From the NCBI RefSeq assembly GCF_003585925.1, contig NZ_NRJH01000018.1, forward strand, positions 1 through 64,000: 64,000 bases of DNA, written 5' to 3'. Both the position numbers and the translations under genes were made by a program. The notes under the pieces were generated by a model that was not told the origin of the DNA, did no database searches, and saw nothing but the letters and a program-made list of their open reading frames with translations. Numbering within the stretch: the first letter of the stretch is position 1; each line of letters starts with the position of its first letter. Origin of the DNA: Psittacicella melopsittaci (GTDB lineage: Bacteria; Pseudomonadota; Gammaproteobacteria; Enterobacterales; Psittacicellaceae). Below are positions 27,501 through 34,789 of this stretch, one piece after another.

Positions 27501-27777
27501 ATCTTTACTCGACTTTTTAGTTGAATTAAGAAATGAAGGCCATACAATAGTTCTTATTGAGCATAATGTAGATCTTGTTGCTAACTGTGACTATTTAGTT
27601 GAGTTTGGTCCTGGAGCTGCTGATAATGGAGGTAAGGTAGTCTTTTCTGGAACTATCAATCAACTTGTTCAGCTCGTTGAGAATCCAGGGAACGAATATG
27701 TTAGTGATATGATGCAAGAAATCTATAACTATAACCTCAAACTCCACAAGTTTATCGCTAAAGAGCAAGAAAAATAA
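24583..27777 (+). CDS. Highly divergent UvrA-family ATPase
   Basis: UvrA is the damage-sensing subunit of nucleotide excision repair. This 1064-residue protein keeps the UvrA plan of two ABC modules each split by a zinc module: Walker A GASGSGKS (34-41), zinc module C370-x2-C373-x16-C390-x2-C393, signature LSGGE (485-489), Walker B with DEPSIGL; then Walker A GVSGSGKS (691-698), zinc module C821-x2-C824-x19-C844-x2-C847, signature ISGGE and IDEPTTGLH. Yet the sequence outside the motifs is far from ordinary UvrA, which is about 940 residues and extremely conserved. The usual N-terminal block ARQFL is missing. It stands where uvrA normally lies, divergent from ssb. It may be the only UvrA of a fast-evolving lineage, or a specialised paralog; I therefore give no symbol. 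Confidence 0.85.
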   Translation: MSFPRNIDIQNAYIHNLNIKHLEIPLNKFVVITGASGSGKSTLIHNVLTNQAARMLNLGLNRSLFNNLQYFSDHQALKVTGITPVQYLSQRFEHKSRRLNLAQFIDVETPINVLFSRFSAFADDNISEAYDKGKIYKLITNLPSPDKQTLENALQRRGQGYKYRYQVTFPIHLPMLPGLEDLDFPAPDNLTQDQIIARNKLIFKAINSNFNYDQDTVVVNKKHVFDYYDLQDDIEDLTFCIETFDVCFSEFRDPQNLPENFAINFDHAYDNALQYEEQAFKDYFNKHAAQQTDLHKLGLKNLKDEQRVEYTATNSNKLRILYPPSVGIYLPTQELLTDYPLQSVVENKQKKLVFDAHDLNAFSTFGKNKCPTCKGSGLNSASNDALNEYCPKCKGIGLAKYILAAKLENKTYKELFTEPLDKVYSFFQRYLKKEKGKISPSEKISNAVDMQVFKVSLIQEILTNLEHLIDLKLGYLNLVRKIYTLSGGEIQHIQLSKILTHQTTGVTYILDEPSIGLPPASNQVLINKLRAVVDRGNSVIVVEHDRDFITQADYVIVLHAGNITFAGEQQQLLEADIPLVKYLQYQTPISQVFADINNKNYNQALEQDKLSLDQEGLKNILINTNFSQNIANNLDTAKVYAKSLDISLETLFSPAYKEIKREKFVYVGVNQGYFKNQTVAFMRNAINVITGVSGSGKSFFAYRVLYLATQAALKPGVKVEEFKKQYKIKNILGGIGSSLTPEQKVNPGHKFSRIIYTKQNLHEVNLSRSISSYFNIDTDLAKIFADSAKLTFRQQNSVLGKSIILEEADFVIKTGKRKNLCSECNGKKYIQVQLEKDISENITCPECNGAGFAPYVLSVYLSYDPHSQMRYNIADFYKLTIDQAYEFLLKYHKSFPSIGLKHIILRLAYLKRFRLGHLSLGQKLEDISGGELQRLYLIREISGTKINKTNPKDQEYLIIIDEPTTGLHFDDIQSLLDFLVELRNEGHTIVLIEHNVDLVANCDYLVEFGPGAADNGGKVVFSGTINQLVQLVENPGNEYVSDMMQEIYNYNLKLHKFIAKEQEK

Positions 27778-27807
27778 TTGATTATTAATGCAGTAAAAAG
27801 TGTAATT

Positions 27808-27816
27808 TGTTATAAT
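27808..27816 (+). promoter_or_regulatory. Extended -10 promoter of mreB
   Basis: TG-T-TATAAT at 27808-27816 is an extended -10 element about 110 bases before the mreB ATG; the long leader has no other strong feature. Confidence 0.4.
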
Positions 27817-27925
27817 AAACAAGATTTGTTTTTTATAATCACTTTATACACAATACAAATTTCTCTTTAGTAAGTATTAACTATTTTACCTTGTTACAAA
27901 ACAAGGCATAAAAACTGGAAAATCA

Positions 27926-28993
27926 ATGTTTAAGAAAATCTTTGGAATGTTTTCAAATGACATTGCTATCGACTTAGGTACAGCAAACACCCTAATCTAT
28001 GTTAGAGATAAAGGTATTGTTTTAGATGAACCTTCGGTTGTAGCAGTACGTCGTGACGCAAATGGTGCACTATTAGATATTGCTGACGTTGGTCACAATG
28101 CCAAAGCAATGTTAGGTAAAACACCAAAAAATCTTTTTGCTTCGCGTCCTTTAAAAGATGGAGTTATTTCTAACTATCTTTTAACGGAAAAAATGTTACA
28201 GTTTTTCATTAAGAAAATCCACAAACCAACATACTTTTTTCGCCCAAGTCCACGAGTTTTAGTTTGCGTTCCAGCGCAATCAACTCAAGTAGAACGTCGT
28301 GCTATTAAAGAGGCAGCTCTAGGAGCTGGGGCACGTGAAGTTTACTTAATTGAAGAACCTATGGCAGCAGCTTTAGGAGCAGGACTACCAGTAAGTTCTC
28401 CTAAGGGTTCATTTATTGTTGATATCGGTGGTGGTACAACAGAAGTTGCCGTACTTTCATTAGACGGTATTGAATGTGCTGTTTCAGAACGTGTGGGTGG
28501 TGATCAAATAGATGAAGCTATTATTTCTCACATTAGAACCAAATTTGGTTTAAAAATCGGGGAACACACAGCTGAACGTATTAAACATGAAGTTGGTTCT
28601 GCTATTTACCTAAGTGAAGAAGAAAACCAAACGATTGTAATTCAAGGATTTAATATTAACGAAGATCTTCCACGTGAAGCAACTATTTCTTCTAATGATG
28701 TAGTTGAAGCTATTGCAGATCCTCTTGATAAAATTGTTCGCGCTGTTCAGTCTACAATTCAAAAAACTAAACCTGAATTAGCTGCTGATATCTATAAACA
28801 CGGTATTACCCTTTCGGGGGGTGGTGCTTTATTACGTAATATTGACAAACTTATTTCAGAAAAAACAGGAATTGGTTGTTATATTGCCGATGAACCTCTA
28901 ACATGTGTAGCACGTGGAGGCGGTAAAGCTCTAGAAAAAATTATCCGTGACGGTTATGATTCATTCACAACGGATGAAATTCCACAAAACTAA
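27926..28993 (+). CDS. mreB: Rod-shape-determining actin homolog MreB
   Basis: MreB forms membrane-bound filaments that guide RodA-PBP2 in side-wall synthesis. The 355-residue protein has the amphipathic N-terminal helix MFKKIFGMF that binds the membrane, phosphate-1 motif [23 protein letters not shown], phosphate-2 motif [12 protein letters not shown] and the adenosine motif [12 protein letters not shown]. It is full length. Unlike the usual mreBCD operon, a strong terminator follows at once and no mreC or mreD is seen, so these genes must be elsewhere or missing. Confidence 0.97.
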   Translation: MFKKIFGMFSNDIAIDLGTANTLIYVRDKGIVLDEPSVVAVRRDANGALLDIADVGHNAKAMLGKTPKNLFASRPLKDGVISNYLLTEKMLQFFIKKIHKPTYFFRPSPRVLVCVPAQSTQVERRAIKEAALGAGAREVYLIEEPMAAALGAGLPVSSPKGSFIVDIGGGTTEVAVLSLDGIECAVSERVGGDQIDEAIISHIRTKFGLKIGEHTAERIKHEVGSAIYLSEEENQTIVIQGFNINEDLPREATISSNDVVEAIADPLDKIVRAVQSTIQKTKPELAADIYKHGITLSGGGALLRNIDKLISEKTGIGCYIADEPLTCVARGGGKALEKIIRDGYDSFTTDEIPQN

Positions 28994-29000
28994 TTTAGAA

Positions 29001-29033
29001 AAACGTAGGGTAACATCTACGTTTTTTTTTGTT
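29001..29033 (+). terminator. Terminator of mreB
   Basis: AAACGTAG (29001-29008) and CTACGTTT (29017-29024) followed by a run of nine T. It is 7 bases after the mreB stop. Confidence 0.9.
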
Positions 29034-29064
29034 TAAAAAAAACTAGCCTATTCCTTGGCTAGCT
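29034..29064 (-). terminator. Second minus-strand terminator downstream of grpE
   Basis: CTAGCC and GGCTAG arms with an 8-base loop; on the minus strand a run of eight U follows. Placed beyond the first grpE terminator, it would stop read-through into mreB. Confidence 0.7.
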
Positions 29065-29106
29065 TATATATCATTTTTGTCCATACTATAATTTAGGTTT
29101 AGATAT

Positions 29107-29143
29107 AGAAAAACCCCCGAATTTGAAGTCAAATTCAGGGGTT
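29107..29143 (-). terminator. Terminator of grpE
   Basis: AACCCC-x-GAATTTG (from 29112) pairs with CAAATTC-x-GGGGTT (to 29143); the one irregular pair is U-G on the minus strand, and TTTTTC follows. It is 12 bases after the grpE stop. Confidence 0.85.
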
Positions 29144-29154
29144 GAGACTGCTTA

Positions 29155-30096
29155 TTATTCTTCAGCTTGGAAAGCCACAACTGAAGCAGGAGATACGATA
29201 CGACCATTTAGTTCGTATCCTTGAGAAACAACGTGAGCTACTGTACCAGCTTGCTCAGGAGTTTGGTAAGGGTATTGAGCTACGGCATCATGTAAGTTAG
29301 GATCAAATTTATCCCCAACAGCACCGTAAATTTTAACCCCATGTTTTTCTAGATCTTTTTTAAATTCTTTATCGAATTCTTTTAAGTAAGCAATAAATGC
29401 ATCAAACTCAGCATTGCCTGTATCTTTAGGCAGACGGTTTGCAGCCATATCTAAGTTTTGGAATAATGGCTTAATTGCATTTTTAATTACTTTTTCGTTA
29501 GCAAAGTTTACTGCATTTTCAGTATCACGTAAAGCACGTTCTAAACGACGGCTTTCTTCTTCAACTAATGGTGTTCGACTTGCAATACGTTGAATTTGTA
29601 AGTCATTTTCTACCGTTAGATTGTTTTGCGCTAACTCATATTCTTTTGCACTTAAAGTAGCTAAAGAATCAGCAACTTCTTGAAGTTCTTCAGGACTTAC
29701 TTGCTCTTGAGCTAAACGTTTAAGTAATTCTTCTAAGAAAGATAAAGCTTGGCTTGAAACAGTCCCTAAGTGGTCAATTTCTTCAGCTAGAACTAAAGCT
29801 TTAACTTCTTCGTGGGCAAGATCAGCTTGAGCTTCTGCTTGTGCTGCTTCTTGCTCTGCTTGAGCAGCTTGAGCATCAGCTTGTTCAGCTTGAGCTTCTG
29901 CTTCTTGAGCTTGTTCTTGAGCTTGCTCAGCTTGTTCTTGTGCTTGTTCTGCTTGCGCTTGAGCTTGCTCAGCTTTTTCATGAGCTAAATCAGCTTGTGC
30001 TTCTGCTTTTTCAGCTTCAACTTCAGCTTGGGTTGCTTTTTCTTCTGCTTTAGCTGCTTGTGCTTTTGCATCGTCGTAATGATGTTTTTGAGACAT
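29155..30096 (-). CDS. grpE: GrpE nucleotide exchange factor with a long Ala/Gln/Glu coiled-coil head
   Basis: GrpE releases ADP from DnaK (Hsp70). The C-terminal half is GrpE: long helix and four-helix region at about 155-250, then the beta domain with KHGVKIYGAVGDKFDPNLHDAV (251-272, broken here only by name) and GTVAHVVSQGYELNGRIVSPASVV (284-307), the family signature. Residues 24-97 are a low-complexity heptad-like segment of Ala, Gln and Glu that should form a very long coiled coil; ordinary GrpE is about 200 residues, this is 313. Its ATG overlaps the stop of the upstream gene (TAATG), with a GGAG site upstream, so the two are translationally coupled. That neighbour is itself GrpE-like but lacks the beta domain. 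Confidence 0.9.
   Translation of the reverse strand: MSQKHHYDDAKAQAAKAEEKATQAEVEAEKAEAQADLAHEKAEQAQAQAEQAQEQAEQAQEQAQEAEAQAEQADAQAAQAEQEAAQAEAQADLAHEEVKALVLAEEIDHLGTVSSQALSFLEELLKRLAQEQVSPEELQEVADSLATLSAKEYELAQNNLTVENDLQIQRIASRTPLVEEESRRLERALRDTENAVNFANEKVIKNAIKPLFQNLDMAANRLPKDTGNAEFDAFIAYLKEFDKEFKKDLEKHGVKIYGAVGDKFDPNLHDAVAQYPYQTPEQAGTVAHVVSQGYELNGRIVSPASVVAFQAEE
29806..30027 (-). repeat. Low-complexity repeat coding for the GrpE coiled-coil head
   Basis: The DNA is an imperfect array of short units coding for AEQAQ/EAQAE-type peptides, with no frame interruption across about 74 codons. Such arrays can expand or contract by 7-residue steps. Confidence 0.8.
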
Positions 30097-30560
30097 TATT
30101 CTTCTCCTTTTTCTTCTTTTACATGTAAACCTAAAGAAATTAGGTTATTTTCAAAAGCTTTTAGAATAAGCTCTATACCCTCAAAGTTAGCTTTAAGGTT
30201 TTCATCATCAGCAAATTTTGGTGCAAATTCAGCTAATTTACTTGATAGTTTTTCTAAGTTAGGTTTTAAACTTTCAAGATAAAATTTTTCTTGGGCAACA
30301 CTAACTTTAAATTTACGATCGCTTTCAACTCCTTTAATGCGATTTTGTAATCTATTAAAGTGGTCTGAAATTTCACGTAGCTTTTCACTATTTTCCGTAT
30401 ACTCTTTTAAGCCTTCATTTACTTTATTAGCCGTAACGAGATAAGCTTCAATTTTTTCCGCAAAATCAGGAGTAACTTCTTTTTTAGCAAAAAAGTCAGC
30501 CAAAGCTTTTAAGTCTTTTAACTCAGGGCAAGCTTCTTGACCTACATTTTTATCTGTCAT
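30096..30560 (-). CDS. GrpE-like protein lacking the beta domain
   Basis: The 154-residue, mainly helical protein resembles the helical half of GrpE. Residues about 86-106 (AQEKFYLESLKPNLEKLSSK) line up with ANEKVIKNAIKPLFQNLDMA of the neighbouring GrpE, and FEGIELILKAFENNLISLGLHV at about 127-148 matches the last helix that precedes the beta domain in GrpE. The protein stops right there, so the DnaK-contacting beta domain is absent. A good Shine-Dalgarno (AAGGA) precedes its ATG and its stop overlaps the start of the full GrpE gene by one base. It reads as a maintained paralog, not a decaying copy. A heterodimer with the full GrpE is an attractive but untested idea. It could also be an unrelated helical protein; the shared motifs make me favour GrpE. 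Confidence 0.72.
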   Translation of the reverse strand: MTDKNVGQEACPELKDLKALADFFAKKEVTPDFAEKIEAYLVTANKVNEGLKEYTENSEKLREISDHFNRLQNRIKGVESDRKFKVSVAQEKFYLESLKPNLEKLSSKLAEFAPKFADDENLKANFEGIELILKAFENNLISLGLHVKEEKGEE

Positions 30561-30736
30561 ATGTTTCCTTAGTGTGATCTATAAGCAAAAAAATTGCTTA
30601 TAAGCTATTTAGATTTTTACCCTATTAGTATACCACTTATAGTTAATAAATCAAGGTTAGAACGCTTATTCTTAAAAATATTTAGAGAATCTACGTCTAT
30701 TCGCTCAACAACCTCTATCTAAGTAGTAGGGTAAAG

Positions 30737-32035
30737 CTATGCAGACCAAATTTCTAAGTTAGAATTTACTAAGTCAATTTTGTGCATTTGTAAATTAAAC
30801 TGAGCTGCAAGAGGATTTTCTTTACAAAACTCTTTAAATTTACGTAAGTGCCAGTTTAAAATTGTCTCTAAACGTGGAACATAAACAAAACAAGTTGCCC
30901 CAGTTCCAGTTAGTTGTAGGTTGCCATTAAACTTGTGCTTTAAATCATCTAATAAAGGACTATTAGCAAAAAAGTTATTGGCAAAAGAGTTAAGGCTGTG
31001 TTGCGGTGCCTCTGGATCTAATTCAAGCTGTTTTAAAGTATTTTTCCAACTTTGTAAAAAGGTTTGCTTGAATTTTCTTGGATTTTCTTCCATTTGTAAC
31101 TGAGGTAAGTTACCTAAACTCTTAAAGGCATTTCCAGTATCTACTTTATAATCTGAAGTAAATACTAAAAAGTAACCATTTAACCAAGCATGGTATTTAT
31201 GCTCAATATGACGAGCTAAACTTATAAAGTCTAAGGCTTGATTTGGGATAATATTTGGGTTTTTATTTACCGCATCAATGAGCTGTTGGGCTAAATCTAC
31301 CAGAACTAAAACTAGCTCTTGTAAATAAGCTATATTTGGGTAAACTTTTAATTCGCGACTACCATAGTCATAGAACGAAAGCGGATCGGTTAAATCTATT
31401 TCTTTAATTCCTTCTAGGTAGTGGTATAAAGTCGAAAATACTTGATAAAATTCTTCGGCTTGCGGAGTAAAAAATAAATCACCAATGCGATAAGCTAAAG
31501 AAGATTTACCATGCACAAATACAGCACAGTCAGCTCCCACACGTTGAGCTATAGCAATTAAATTGCTTGGCGTTAAAAGAGGGAAGAACTTTTTAGCAAC
31601 AGTTTGTAAAATAACTGCCCCATTCGATGAGCCGCCACCAAGACCACCTTGGACAGGAACACGTTTATCTACTTTAACTACAAGTTTATAACTGGCAAAG
31701 TTTTTAATTTGTTCGGCTGAGGCTGTACTTAAGAGCTCGGTACTCATAGCTAGATGAGCCAGAGATTTATAAATGAGGTTACCCTCTTTTGCTACTATGC
31801 CTTCAAAGCCATGGATTTCTAAATTATTTAAAAAGATACGTCCTGCCTCTAAAGGATCAGAAGGCATATCTTGCGGATCGGCAACTTGCTCCCAAGTTAC
31901 AATTAAATAATCAGCAATTTGAGGAAGAATTTTAAAATAAGTGCTAATGGCATGGTAGCCTGTATTTAACTTGGCATCTACATTAAGAAATAGATTTATT
32001 TTTGCCGGAGAATTTAAAACGTAAGATTCTTTCAT
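30737..32035 (-). CDS. ispE: 4-diphosphocytidyl-2-C-methyl-D-erythritol kinase with a large insertion
   Basis: IspE is the GHMP kinase of the MEP isoprenoid pathway. The start SPAKINLFLNV, the ATP motif PVQGGLGGGSSNGA (127-140), GADCAVFVHGKSSLAYRIGD (167-186) and the C-terminal LTGTGATCFVY (375-385) mark the family. E. coli IspE has 283 residues; this one has 432. The extra length is mainly between residues 191 and 375, about 105 residues more than usual, with some further residues at 50-70 and at the C-terminus. The catalytic blocks are intact, so I expect an active enzyme. The gene stands alone; upstream is the hairpin-rich gap. Confidence 0.92.
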   Translation of the reverse strand: MKESYVLNSPAKINLFLNVDAKLNTGYHAISTYFKILPQIADYLIVTWEQVADPQDMPSDPLEAGRIFLNNLEIHGFEGIVAKEGNLIYKSLAHLAMSTELLSTASAEQIKNFASYKLVVKVDKRVPVQGGLGGGSSNGAVILQTVAKKFFPLLTPSNLIAIAQRVGADCAVFVHGKSSLAYRIGDLFFTPQAEEFYQVFSTLYHYLEGIKEIDLTDPLSFYDYGSRELKVYPNIAYLQELVLVLVDLAQQLIDAVNKNPNIIPNQALDFISLARHIEHKYHAWLNGYFLVFTSDYKVDTGNAFKSLGNLPQLQMEENPRKFKQTFLQSWKNTLKQLELDPEAPQHSLNSFANNFFANSPLLDDLKHKFNGNLQLTGTGATCFVYVPRLETILNWHLRKFKEFCKENPLAAQFNLQMHKIDLVNSNLEIWSA

Positions 32036-32253
32036 ATTTAAGTCAAAGAAATAGACAAAGTATTAATTGTAAGGCAATGACAATTAAAGTACTTTTCTGA
32101 TTGTAAGTGAATTATGCAGGTAACCAATTAAAGTCACCTTTGATATTATAAGAAAATTTGCTATTTTTTGCTGACTAAATATAGCGGCATATTTAGTAAG
32201 CAATTAAAAATTGGCATTTTTATCTTTTTTATTTTTCCCTAAATAAAAGGCTA

Positions 32254-32282
32254 TTGACTTTGTATTTTATTTGTTATAAAAT
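32254..32282 (+). promoter_or_regulatory. Sigma-70-like promoter inside the hairpin-rich gap
   Basis: TTGACT (32254-32259), a 17-base spacer and TAAAAT (32277-32282) make the best promoter match in the region, pointing toward the hairpins and the basic protein gene. Confidence 0.45.
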
Positions 32283-32288
32283 GTATTA

Positions 32289-32440
32289 AAATGTGGCAAG
32301 AAAAATTAAAACCTGACAAACTACCACATTTTAGTGAAAAAATTATCTTACTAATTAAGCACTTCTTAATTTAAGATAATATTTTACTTATTAAATGAAT
32401 AACAAATTATAGATCGGCGTTTCCTATCTATAATTTTTAG
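32289..32440 (+). ncRNA. Candidate small structured RNA (or structured leader)
   Basis: Transcription from the promoter at 32254-32282 would start near 32289. The next 150 bases fold into three successive hairpins (stems at 32288-32333, 32342-32380 and 32404-32436), and the last one is followed by TTTTT (32434-32438), like a terminator. No family is recognised. The middle hairpin could instead be a minus-strand terminator, since a U-tract flanks it on that side. Confidence 0.33.
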
Positions 32441-32771
32441 TATGAGTTTAACTACTTATTTATCAAACGCAAAACACAAATGTTAGACCATACTTTGGGG
32501 TTCAATGTAAATATAAGTTTACATTATTGATAAGTAATATTAGTTTTACTTTGCATTTTTTAGTTAAAGCAATATATTACACACTTTAATTATTTATTAG
32601 CATTTTCTCGGGAGAAGTAGAACTAATTTATTTATTACGTAGATAATTATAATGCGTATAAAAGACTAGTATACGGGCTAAACATTATATTTATATTGAT
32701 ATTTTTAGCTTATTGATTCCACCATTTTCTACAGTAGTGGTTACTTGAGGAAAGTGGTCAAGGAGGTGCAC

Positions 32772-32987
32772 ATGCGTAAAATTAGAAAAAAAGCATACAG
32801 AGGCTTACGTAGACTAATCAGTTTTAAACGTCGCGTGGTACGTTTAAACCGTAAACGTTCTTTACAAAATGACCATAAAGTTAAACAAACTAGAACTATT
32901 ATGGTTTTACGTGATAGTAAAGTTAAACTCTATCGCAGCCGTAATAGCAACTTTACACGTCGTACAAGCTCTCGTATTGAAGCTTAA
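32772..32987 (+). CDS. Very basic 71-residue protein, function unknown
   Basis: I do not recognise a family. Of 71 residues 26 are Arg or Lys and only three are Asp or Glu, evenly spread, with little hydrophobic core, as in small ribosome- or nucleic-acid-binding proteins. The start is fixed by a near-perfect Shine-Dalgarno site AAGGAGGTG (32760-32768) just before the ATG at 32772; a TTG-initiated longer frame at 32745 is rejected. The gene has a private, strong terminator, so it is a monocistronic unit, probably highly expressed at least under some condition. It does not resemble RMF, Sra, bS21, bL34 or bL36. A nearby stem (32721-32730 with 32750-32760) abuts the ribosome site and may control it. 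Confidence 0.75.
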   Translation: MRKIRKKAYRGLRRLISFKRRVVRLNRKRSLQNDHKVKQTRTIMVLRDSKVKLYRSRNSNFTRRTSSRIEA

Positions 32988-33000
32988 TTTTAAAAGCGCA

Positions 33001-33041
33001 AAAAAAGGATCCTAAGTTCTTGCTGAACTGGGATCTTTTTT
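33001..33041 (+). terminator. Terminator of the small basic protein gene
   Basis: A long stem (GGATCC-x2-AGTTC pairing with GAACT-x-GGATC) is framed by A-run and T-run. It lies 13 bases after the stop. Confidence 0.88.
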
Positions 33042-33113
33042 TATGCCTAAGTCTTCAGACTAGATTTGGAGCTGTGATAAAATAAGACATATTTTATTTT
33101 AAACAGACTATAT

Positions 33114-34787
33114 ATGCCGTTAATATTACATTATGCCAAAAGATTTAAGTGGCGTATTGCTGTAATTATTTTCTTATCTATATTAAATGGTTTAGCAAGT
33201 ATTGCCATCTTAAATTTTATTAATACCAAACTTTTAAATGCCGATAGCTTTGGGTTTACTACCTTTATAGCTTTTGTTTTTACCTTAATTGCCTTTCTTT
33301 TTATCCAAACCTTGGCACAAATTTGCTTGGCAGCTCTAGGACATAAAATTGTTTTTCTCTTACGTCGACAATTAATTAAACAAATTATTGATTCAAGTTA
33401 CCAACAAATTCGTAACCAAGGTAAAGCAAAAATTCTGGCGAGTTTAAATACGGACATAGATAACATTTCACGTATTTTTATGAACCTTCCTGATGTAATT
33501 CAGGGGGCAGTGTTAGCTATATGTACGGGCTTTTACCTTGCTCACCTATCGGCACCTTTACTTGGGGTTACCGTAATTTGCTTTGCGATAATGCTCTTAG
33601 GCATGCACTTTATTGTTCGTACTGTTGTACGTAGCTTTAAAAAGTATCGTGCTACCAAAGATTTTCTTTCGGCAGACTACCAAGCAGTGCTTGATGGACA
33701 TCGCGAACTTAAACTAAATAATAAACGCGCACATAAATTCTACGAACAAAGATTAACTCCTCATGCTGAAAACTCACGAGCTCTAATTGTTCGTACAGAT
33801 TTTTTCCATTATCTGGGCAATAACTATTTTGATGTAATGGTGTTAATTCTCGTAGGCTTAATTTTCTATCTTGCTTATGCTTTTGCTTTAGCTACCATTG
33901 AAACTACCATTACCTTTGCTGTAACTATTCTCTTTGTGCGTAATTTTATTAGTCAGGCTGTAGCTTCAATTTCAGATATCACTATAGGTTTTGTTTCTAC
34001 GCAAAAAATCCAACAGTTAGATTTTGCTCCTTTTACGCCTGAGTTCTCAGGGCAAGATGCTTTAAATCCTAACTGGCAAACTATTCGCTTTGAAAATGTA
34101 ACCTATACTTATCCAAAACAACAAAATGAAGTTGAAGGCAGCAAGCAAACGAGCCAATTTGCTTTAAAACCACTAAACTTTACCTTAAAACGCGGTGAAG
34201 TTACTTTTTTAATTGGCAAAAATGGTTCGGGTAAATCTACTTTAGCTTTATTACTTTCAGGTTTAGTTGAACCTACTTCAGGAAAAATCTACGTTGATAA
34301 TACTCCTTTAACGCCAGAATTATTCCACTCTTACCGTGGCATGATTTCATCTGTGTTTAGTGATTTTTATCTTTTTAATGAAATTCCTGCCGATGATACG
34401 CCAGAAACTAATGCTCTTATTGAGCAATGGTTAGACCTCTTACAAATTAGAGAAAAAGTAGAAATTATCGATCAAAGTCTTTCTACTACTTCTCTATCAA
34501 CAGGTCAAAGAAAGCGTTTGGCTTTACTAGTAGCCATTGCCGAACAGCGTTCATTTATGATTTTAGATGAATGGGCAGCAGATCAAGATCCTGCTTTCCG
34601 TTATACTTTCTATCATCAAATTCTCCCATTAATTCAAAAACGTGGGGTAACAATTTTTGCTATAAGCCACGATGATGCTTACTTTGATATGGCAGATAAT
34701 ATCTTCTTAATTAACAAAGGGGAATTAAGAATTTTAAATGCCCAAGAAAGACTAACCGAAGCCCACTTGGCAGTAGAAAATCTTTAA
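33114..34787 (+). CDS. yojI: Cyclic-peptide-export type ABC transporter (YojI family)
   Basis: The 557-residue half-transporter has six membrane segments (about 12-280) and a C-terminal ABC ATPase with Walker A LIGKNGSGKST, signature LSTGQRKRLALL and Walker B FMILDEWAADQDP. The last block is highly characteristic of YojI and of the PvdE/SyrD cyclic-peptide exporters. E. coli YojI exports microcin J25 and lies in the inner membrane; its normal substrate is unsettled. No peptide or siderophore synthesis gene lies nearby, so the function is best left at export. The gene is monocistronic, 73 bases after the preceding terminator. Confidence 0.92.
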   Translation: MPLILHYAKRFKWRIAVIIFLSILNGLASIAILNFINTKLLNADSFGFTTFIAFVFTLIAFLFIQTLAQICLAALGHKIVFLLRRQLIKQIIDSSYQQIRNQGKAKILASLNTDIDNISRIFMNLPDVIQGAVLAICTGFYLAHLSAPLLGVTVICFAIMLLGMHFIVRTVVRSFKKYRATKDFLSADYQAVLDGHRELKLNNKRAHKFYEQRLTPHAENSRALIVRTDFFHYLGNNYFDVMVLILVGLIFYLAYAFALATIETTITFAVTILFVRNFISQAVASISDITIGFVSTQKIQQLDFAPFTPEFSGQDALNPNWQTIRFENVTYTYPKQQNEVEGSKQTSQFALKPLNFTLKRGEVTFLIGKNGSGKSTLALLLSGLVEPTSGKIYVDNTPLTPELFHSYRGMISSVFSDFYLFNEIPADDTPETNALIEQWLDLLQIREKVEIIDQSLSTTSLSTGQRKRLALLVAIAEQRSFMILDEWAADQDPAFRYTFYHQILPLIQKRGVTIFAISHDDAYFDMADNIFLINKGELRILNAQERLTEAHLAVENL

Positions 34788-34789
34788 TA

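Larger units (their letters stand above)
32036..32771. other. Hairpin-rich gene-free region between ispE and a small basic protein gene
   Basis: About 0.7 kb without a credible gene. It holds at least six inverted repeats: TTAATTGT at 32063-32070 with 32080-32087; a 15-base pair of arms at 32168-32182/32189-32203 (one mismatch, loop AGCGGC); TAAAATGTGG at 32287-32296 with 32324-32333; a 16-pair stem at 32342-32359/32365-32380; 11-base arms at 32404-32414/32426-32436; AATGTAAA at 32504-32511 with 32518-32525; and CGTATA/TATACG near 32655-32676. No DnaA boxes, tRNA or RNase P signatures were found. The array may be a structured leader, small RNA genes, or a protein-binding region. Confidence 0.6.

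Noticed and set aside
29793-30053. Lys-rich and Leu-rich open frames over the GrpE repeat
   Set aside because: They are alternate-frame readings of the Ala/Gln/Glu repeat; the GrpE frame explains the DNA.
32036-32771. Replication origin
   Set aside because: The region is AT-rich with many inverted repeats, but no DnaA boxes (TTATCCACA type) and no dnaA, dnaN, rpmH or mnmG gene are seen.
32036-32771. RNase P RNA, tmRNA or 6S RNA gene
   Set aside because: None of the conserved sequence blocks of these RNAs was found on either strand.
32745-32987. Ribosome modulation factor (RMF) or a known small ribosomal protein
   Set aside because: Size and basicity fit, but none of the conserved residues of RMF, Sra, bS21, bL34 or bL36 are present.
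33114-34787. Peptide toxin or siderophore export cluster around yojI
   Set aside because: Flanking genes are the small basic protein and tadA; no synthesis or maturation enzymes are present.
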